Origin: an uncultured Clostridia bacterium
Lineage (GTDB): Bacteria; Bacillota; Clostridia; Christensenellales; QALW01
DNA: 9,929 bases
NCBI GenBank assembly: GCA_900550765.1
Contig: URTC01000039.1
Span: forward strand, 1 to 9,929
Direction: 5' to 3'
In this document: positions 7,443 to 9,929 of the stretch, in pieces
Position numbering within the stretch: position 1 is the stretch's first letter
Layout of the letters: each line of letters opens with the position of its first letter
Translations under genes and position numbers: made by a program
Notes under the pieces: generated by a model
Databases searched by the model: none
Seen by the model: the letters and a program-made list of their open reading frames with translations, nothing else
Told to the model about the DNA's origin: nothing

Positions 7443-7454
7443 TTTTGGCCAAAA
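7443..7454. promoter_or_regulatory. 12-bp perfect palindrome upstream of hydrogenase operon promoter
   Basis: TTTTGGCCAAAA is a perfect 12-base palindrome placed directly upstream of the -35 region of the plus-strand promoter, in the divergent intergenic region. It is a plausible protein-binding site, but its AT-rich flanks make chance occurrence possible. Confidence 0.35.
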
Positions 7455-7459
7455 AAGCC

Positions 7460-7488
7460 GTGCAAGATACGCCATAATGTGATATAAT
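7460..7488 (+). promoter_or_regulatory. Promoter of the hydrogenase-type operon (extended -10)
   Basis: A perfect TATAAT at 7483-7488 is preceded by TGA (7480-7482), giving an extended -10. The -35 region is poor (GTGCAA at 7460-7465, 17-base spacing), as is common for extended -10 promoters. The start site is inferred near 7495, giving a leader of about 100 bases. A second TATAAT at 7527-7532 could be an additional start but has no convincing -35. Confidence 0.6.
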
Positions 7489-7514
7489 TGTTTTTGCGCG
7501 CGTGTAGAAACAAT
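7487..7514 (+). promoter_or_regulatory. 28-bp imperfect palindrome over the transcription start (candidate operator)
   Basis: ATTGTTT (7487-7493) and AAACAAT (7508-7514) are perfect inverted arms around a 14-base GC-rich centre. Counting the centre, 11 of 14 positions are symmetric, and the three exceptions would be G-U pairs in plus-strand RNA. It overlaps the end of the -10 and the inferred +1, the classic place for a repressor. The TTGT/ACAA arms recall redox-type operators such as those of Rex, but the spacing is longer than the usual Rex site, so no regulator is assigned. Confidence 0.5.
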
Positions 7515-7595
7515 ACCGTGTTTATATATAATAAGGTATGTACATAAAAATACAAGCCGCGTTCTATTTTTCAATCTTTTTAGGGGGATACTACA

Positions 7596-8072
7596 ATGGC
7601 TTTAACAAAGGAACAAAAGCAGCAGGCTTTTGCCGAACTGGGCCGCTTTATCGAAGAGATTAAAGATGAAAAAGGCTCGATGATGCCCATCATGCAGCAG
7701 GCTCAAAAGCTGTTCGGATGCGTTTCGCTGGAGGTGCAGGAATTTATTTCTCAAAAAACCGGTGCTTCCGTAGCGGAGCTCTACGGCATCGCCACCTTCT
7801 ACGCGCAGTTCACGCTGGAACCCAAAGGGGAAAATGTAATCAGCGTCTGCCAGGGAACCGCTTGCTATGTAAAAGGCAGCCAAGCCGTGCTGGATGAGGT
7901 AAAAAATATTTTGGGCATTAATGCCGGCGAAACCACTAAGGACGGCAAATTCAGTATACAGGACACCCGCTGTCTGGGCTGCTGCGGTCTTGCTCCGGTC
8001 ATGGTGATCAACGAGGACGTTTACGGCCGCCTGACCCCCGCGGAGATCAAGGGAATTTTAGCCAAATATTAA
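7596..8072 (+). CDS. hndA: NuoE/HndA-type [2Fe-2S] subunit of NAD(P)-linked hydrogenase
   Basis: This 158-residue protein belongs to the complex I 24-kDa (NuoE) family. In soluble NAD(P)-dependent [FeFe]-hydrogenases it is the small electron-transfer subunit (HndA/HydC). An N-terminal helical part (SMMPIMQQAQKLFGCVS, AELYGIATFYAQF) precedes a thioredoxin-like domain. The four cluster ligands are visible as CQGTAC (Cys85 and Cys90) and CLGCC (Cys126 and Cys130), the family pattern C-x4-C...C-x3-C. AGGGGGA at 7582-7588 gives a good ribosome binding site. It is the first gene of a tight operon. A role with a NAD-linked formate dehydrogenase cannot be excluded because the catalytic subunit lies outside the window. 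Confidence 0.93.
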   Translation: MALTKEQKQQAFAELGRFIEEIKDEKGSMMPIMQQAQKLFGCVSLEVQEFISQKTGASVAELYGIATFYAQFTLEPKGENVISVCQGTACYVKGSQAVLDEVKNILGINAGETTKDGKFSIQDTRCLGCCGLAPVMVINEDVYGRLTPAEIKGILAKY

Positions 8073-8398
8073 TGGATATTTTTAGCTTTTGCCAAAAAAT
8101 GCAGCTGGAAGTAGTCGCAGAGGCCGGCAGACTGGATGTCAGCGGTATATTCTGCAGTGATCTGGTCAGTTGGATTCTCGCCCACGCAAGGGCCGGCGAT
8201 GCGCTTTGCAGCGTGAATGTCAATGAAAATATGCTGGCTGCAGCAAAAAAGCTCAATCTTTCCTGCGTGATCGCCTGCCACGGGTCTCCATGTGAGCATC
8301 TGCAGAAAACCGCGGCCGCTCGGGAAATCTGGCTGCTGCGCAGCTATGAACCCATGGCAGAGTTGGCAAAGAAAGCCCTGGAGATACTGAATAAATGA
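8072..8398 (+). CDS. DRTGG-domain-like small protein of the hydrogenase operon
   Basis: The 108-residue product resembles the stand-alone DRTGG-type domain often encoded in clostridial hydrogenase operons. Its landmarks are VSGIFCSDLVSWILAHARAGDALCSVN (about 23-49), where relatives have a V-x-G-x-y-x-x-D-L-L-S pattern, then LAAAKKLNLSCVIACHG and a final helix. The literal DRTGG tetrad region is degenerate (RLDVSG). It has five cysteines in no obvious cluster arrangement and no membrane segment. Related domains occur in phosphotransacetylase and as regulatory modules; a ligand is not known to me. Its ATG overlaps the preceding stop by one base (TAATG) and there is only a distant ribosome binding site, so coupling is probable. 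Confidence 0.75.
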   Translation: MDIFSFCQKMQLEVVAEAGRLDVSGIFCSDLVSWILAHARAGDALCSVNVNENMLAAAKKLNLSCVIACHGSPCEHLQKTAAAREIWLLRSYEPMAELAKKALEILNK

Positions 8399-8910
8399 GA
8401 GATCTAGCCGCGCACACGGCGGATATCGTGCGCAATGCACTGGACGCCGGTGCAAAAAATATCGATATTACACTAAAGGCGGGTCAAAAATGGCTGCTGC
8501 TCGCCATTTCTGATGACGGCTGCGGAATGGCTCCATCTGAAATTCGGCGCGCACTTTCTCCCTTTTATTCTTCCAAAGGAAAAACTTTCGGCTTCGGGCT
8601 TCCGCTTTTGAAGGCATCTGCCGAGGAAGCTGGCGGATTTCTTCGCCTCTGTTCCCAAAAAGGCCGGGGAACGCTGATAAAAGCAGTATTTTCCAAAGCA
8701 CATCCTGACAGAAAACCCATCGGAAATATGGCCGAAACCATCCTGGTTTTAATGCAAAGCTGCCCGGAAGTCAATTTTCGCTTTACCTGCTGCGGCAGCG
8801 GAAAGCGCCTGTGCCTGGAAAGCTCCCAGGTGCTGCAGATGCCCAACGGCAGAATTTCGCCCCAGGCAGCGGATGCGATAAAAGAAATTTTAAAACAATA
8901 TAATCTATAA
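8395..8910 (+). CDS. Stand-alone GHKL (HATPase_c) ATP-binding protein
   Basis: The 171-residue protein is a GHKL-fold ATPase related to anti-sigma/histidine kinase catalytic domains. The N box is IVRNALDAGAKNIDI with Asn14, the G1 box is DDGCG (40-44), a G2-like GFGLPLL is at 66-72, and GRGT at 90-93 fits the G3 position. The following part (GNMAETILVLMQSCPEVNF, then residues ending SPQAADAIKEILKQYNL) matches the C-terminal extension I associate with ATPases in clostridial hydrogenase operons. It has no sensor, membrane or phosphoacceptor-histidine domain, so it is not a complete sensor kinase. It overlaps the preceding gene by four bases (ATGA), with GGAG about 11 bases before the ATG. Its partner protein is unknown; the adjacent DRTGG-like protein is a natural candidate. 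Confidence 0.85.
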   Translation: MRDLAAHTADIVRNALDAGAKNIDITLKAGQKWLLLAISDDGCGMAPSEIRRALSPFYSSKGKTFGFGLPLLKASAEEAGGFLRLCSQKGRGTLIKAVFSKAHPDRKPIGNMAETILVLMQSCPEVNFRFTCCGSGKRLCLESSQVLQMPNGRISPQAADAIKEILKQYNL

Positions 8911-8929
8911 ACAGAAAGGGCAATTCGGT

Positions 8930-9286
8930 ATGAGAACATTAGCTGAACTTACGGCGATCAAAGAGAAAAACAGACCTCTTGTTGCTATGCGTGAGGGAAA
9001 GGACGATATCCGCGTGGTTGTGGCCATGGGAACCTGCGGTATCGCCGCCGGCGCACAGGAGGTACTTTCCGCCTTTATACAGGGCGTGAATGAGCAAGGC
9101 TTGTATGAGCATGTTTTAGTGCGGCAGTCCGGCTGCGTGGGGTCCTGCGCACAGGAGCCTATTGTAGAAGTTTACCAGGACGGCAAGGAAAAGGTAACTT
9201 ATGTGAGCATGACGCCTGAAAAGGTAAAGCGCGTGATCACAGAACATCTCATCGGCGGCAAGCCGGTGGCCGAGTACATAAAATAA
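8930..9286 (+). CDS. hndB: HndB-type thioredoxin-like [2Fe-2S] ferredoxin
   Basis: This 118-residue protein matches the small iron-sulfur subunit HndB of NADP-reducing hydrogenases. It has a thioredoxin-like fold: VVVAMGTCGIAAGAQEV (29-45), HVLVRQSGCVGSC (61-73), IVEVYQDGKEKVTY and a final helix with VITEHLIGGKPVAEYI. Cluster-type cysteines are Cys36, Cys69 and Cys73. Only three cysteines are present, in contrast to the four of NuoE. The ribosome binding site is modest (AGAAAGGG) and the gap to the ATPase gene is 19 bases. The protein presumably relays electrons between the flavin subunit and the hydrogenase clusters. Confidence 0.9.
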   Translation: MRTLAELTAIKEKNRPLVAMREGKDDIRVVVAMGTCGIAAGAQEVLSAFIQGVNEQGLYEHVLVRQSGCVGSCAQEPIVEVYQDGKEKVTYVSMTPEKVKRVITEHLIGGKPVAEYIK

Positions 9287-9301
9287 CGGAGGATAGAGAA
9301 A

Positions 9302-9929
9302 ATGTTTCGTTCACATGTTTTAATATGCGCCGGTACCGGCTGCACCTCTTCCGGCAGCGCACAGGTTGCCCAGGCTCTGGAGCAGGCCTTAGAGGAAAAG
9401 GGTCTGGAAAAAGAAATTAAGGTAGTAAAAACAGGCTGTTTCGGCCTCTGCGCGCTGGGTCCCATTATGATTGTTTACCCCGAAGGTACCTTTTACAGCC
9501 GGGTAACACCGGAATTTATTCCCGAAATTGTGGAAGAACACCTTATAAAAGGCCGTCCGGTGGAGAAATATATATATAATGATTCCGATACCGTGCCCGA
9601 AAACGGCAAAACGGCAAAATTAAGCGATATCAAATTTTATAAAAAGCAAAAGCGTGTGGCGCTGCGCAACTGCGGCCTGATCGATCCGGAAAACATCAAT
9701 GAATACATTGCCCGCGACGGCTATATGGCCCTTGGCAAGGTTTTAACGGAAATGACCCCTGACCAGGTCATTCAAACCATGCTGGATTCCGGCCTGCGCG
9801 GCCGCGGCGGCGGCGGCTTCCCTACAGGTATGAAGTGGAAGTTTGCCAAAAACAGCGGTTCAGACAAAAAATACGTGGTATGCTATGCCGACGAGGGGGA
9901 TCCCGGCGCCGTTATTGACCGTTCGGTTT
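9302..9929 (+). CDS. hndC: NuoF/HndC-type FMN- and NAD(P)H-binding subunit (partial, N-terminal 209 codons)
   Basis: This is the diaphorase subunit that oxidises or reduces NAD(P)H through FMN in hydrogenases of the HydABC/Hnd type. The N-terminal thioredoxin-like [2Fe-2S] domain has CAGTGC (Cys9 and Cys14) and CFGLC (Cys46 and Cys50). This extra domain separates hydrogenase-type subunits from respiratory NuoF. The FMN/NAD core then begins, with GLRGRGGGGFPTGMKW (about 163-178) and ADEGDPGAVIDRS (about 196-208), both hallmark flavin/nucleotide-binding motifs. The window ends before the C-terminal four-cysteine [4Fe-4S] site and any ferredoxin domains. A GGAGG site at 9288-9292 precedes the ATG. 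An [FeFe]-hydrogenase catalytic gene is expected next. Confidence 0.95.
   Translation, partial: MFRSHVLICAGTGCTSSGSAQVAQALEQALEEKGLEKEIKVVKTGCFGLCALGPIMIVYPEGTFYSRVTPEFIPEIVEEHLIKGRPVEKYIYNDSDTVPENGKTAKLSDIKFYKKQKRVALRNCGLIDPENINEYIARDGYMALGKVLTEMTPDQVIQTMLDSGLRGRGGGGFPTGMKWKFAKNSGSDKKYVVCYADEGDPGAVIDRSV

Noticed and set aside
7494..7532. A second promoter pairing TTGCGC (7494-7499) with TATAAT (7527-7532)
   Set aside because: The spacing is 27 bases, far outside the working range; only the isolated -10 remains and it is noted as a possibility.
6803..7555. A 250-codon minus-strand frame with a hydrophobic N-terminus
   Set aside because: It overlaps the glycosidase-like gene in another frame and runs through both divergent promoters and the palindromes; the hydrophobic stretch comes from AT-rich intergenic DNA.
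8395..8910. The ATPase as a MutL/GyrB fragment or a full sensor histidine kinase
   Set aside because: The N box resembles MutL, but the protein is complete at 171 residues, begins in a coupled overlap and lacks transducer, DNA-binding, sensor and phosphoacceptor parts.

Overview
The window looks like chromosomal DNA from an anaerobic Firmicute of the class Clostridia, most likely near the Oscillospiraceae/Ruminococcaceae. The grounds are the Gram-positive-type S10 ribosomal cluster, strong AGGAGG ribosome binding sites, moderate G+C, and an operon start typical of the soluble NAD(P)-linked [FeFe]-hydrogenases of fermentative anaerobes. The species call is an inference; no marker here fixes it.

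Region 1 (1-4760, minus strand) is the front of the S10 ribosomal protein operon in canonical order: rpsJ, rplC, rplD, rplW, rplB, rpsS, rplV, rpsC and rplP (cut by the window edge). Most genes are nearly contiguous, or overlap by one base at rplD/rplW. The exception is the 85-base rplW-rplB gap, which holds nested complementary arms arranged like an H-type pseudoknot just before the rplB ribosome binding site. A sigma-A-type promoter (4767-4795) and a leader of about 200 bases precede rpsJ. The str genes (rpsL, rpsG, fusA, tuf) are not directly upstream.

Region 2 (4763-5954) holds an AT-rich dyad between divergent transcription units, then a plus-strand gene of unknown function (4953-5885) whose C-terminal part looks NTF2-like. 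A 69-base convergent gap follows.

Region 3 (5955-7408, minus strand) is a single gene for a cytoplasmic five-bladed beta-propeller glycosidase-like protein with a C-terminal beta-sandwich. It has its own extended -10 promoter.

Region 4 (7443-9929, plus strand) starts with a promoter flanked by two palindromes. It runs into a compact operon: a NuoE/HndA-type [2Fe-2S] subunit, a DRTGG-like small protein, a stand-alone GHKL ATPase, an HndB-type thioredoxin-fold ferredoxin, and the start of a NuoF/HndC-type FMN/NAD(P)H subunit. The first three genes are joined by one- to four-base start/stop overlaps. Together they form the diaphorase/electron-transfer arm expected to feed an [FeFe]-hydrogenase encoded beyond the right edge. 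The DRTGG-like and ATPase proteins are the least understood members.

The best leads are the pseudoknot-like rplW-rplB gap, the 28-bp palindrome over the hydrogenase operon start site, and the DRTGG/GHKL pair. I see no CRISPR array, insertion sequence, tRNA or rRNA.
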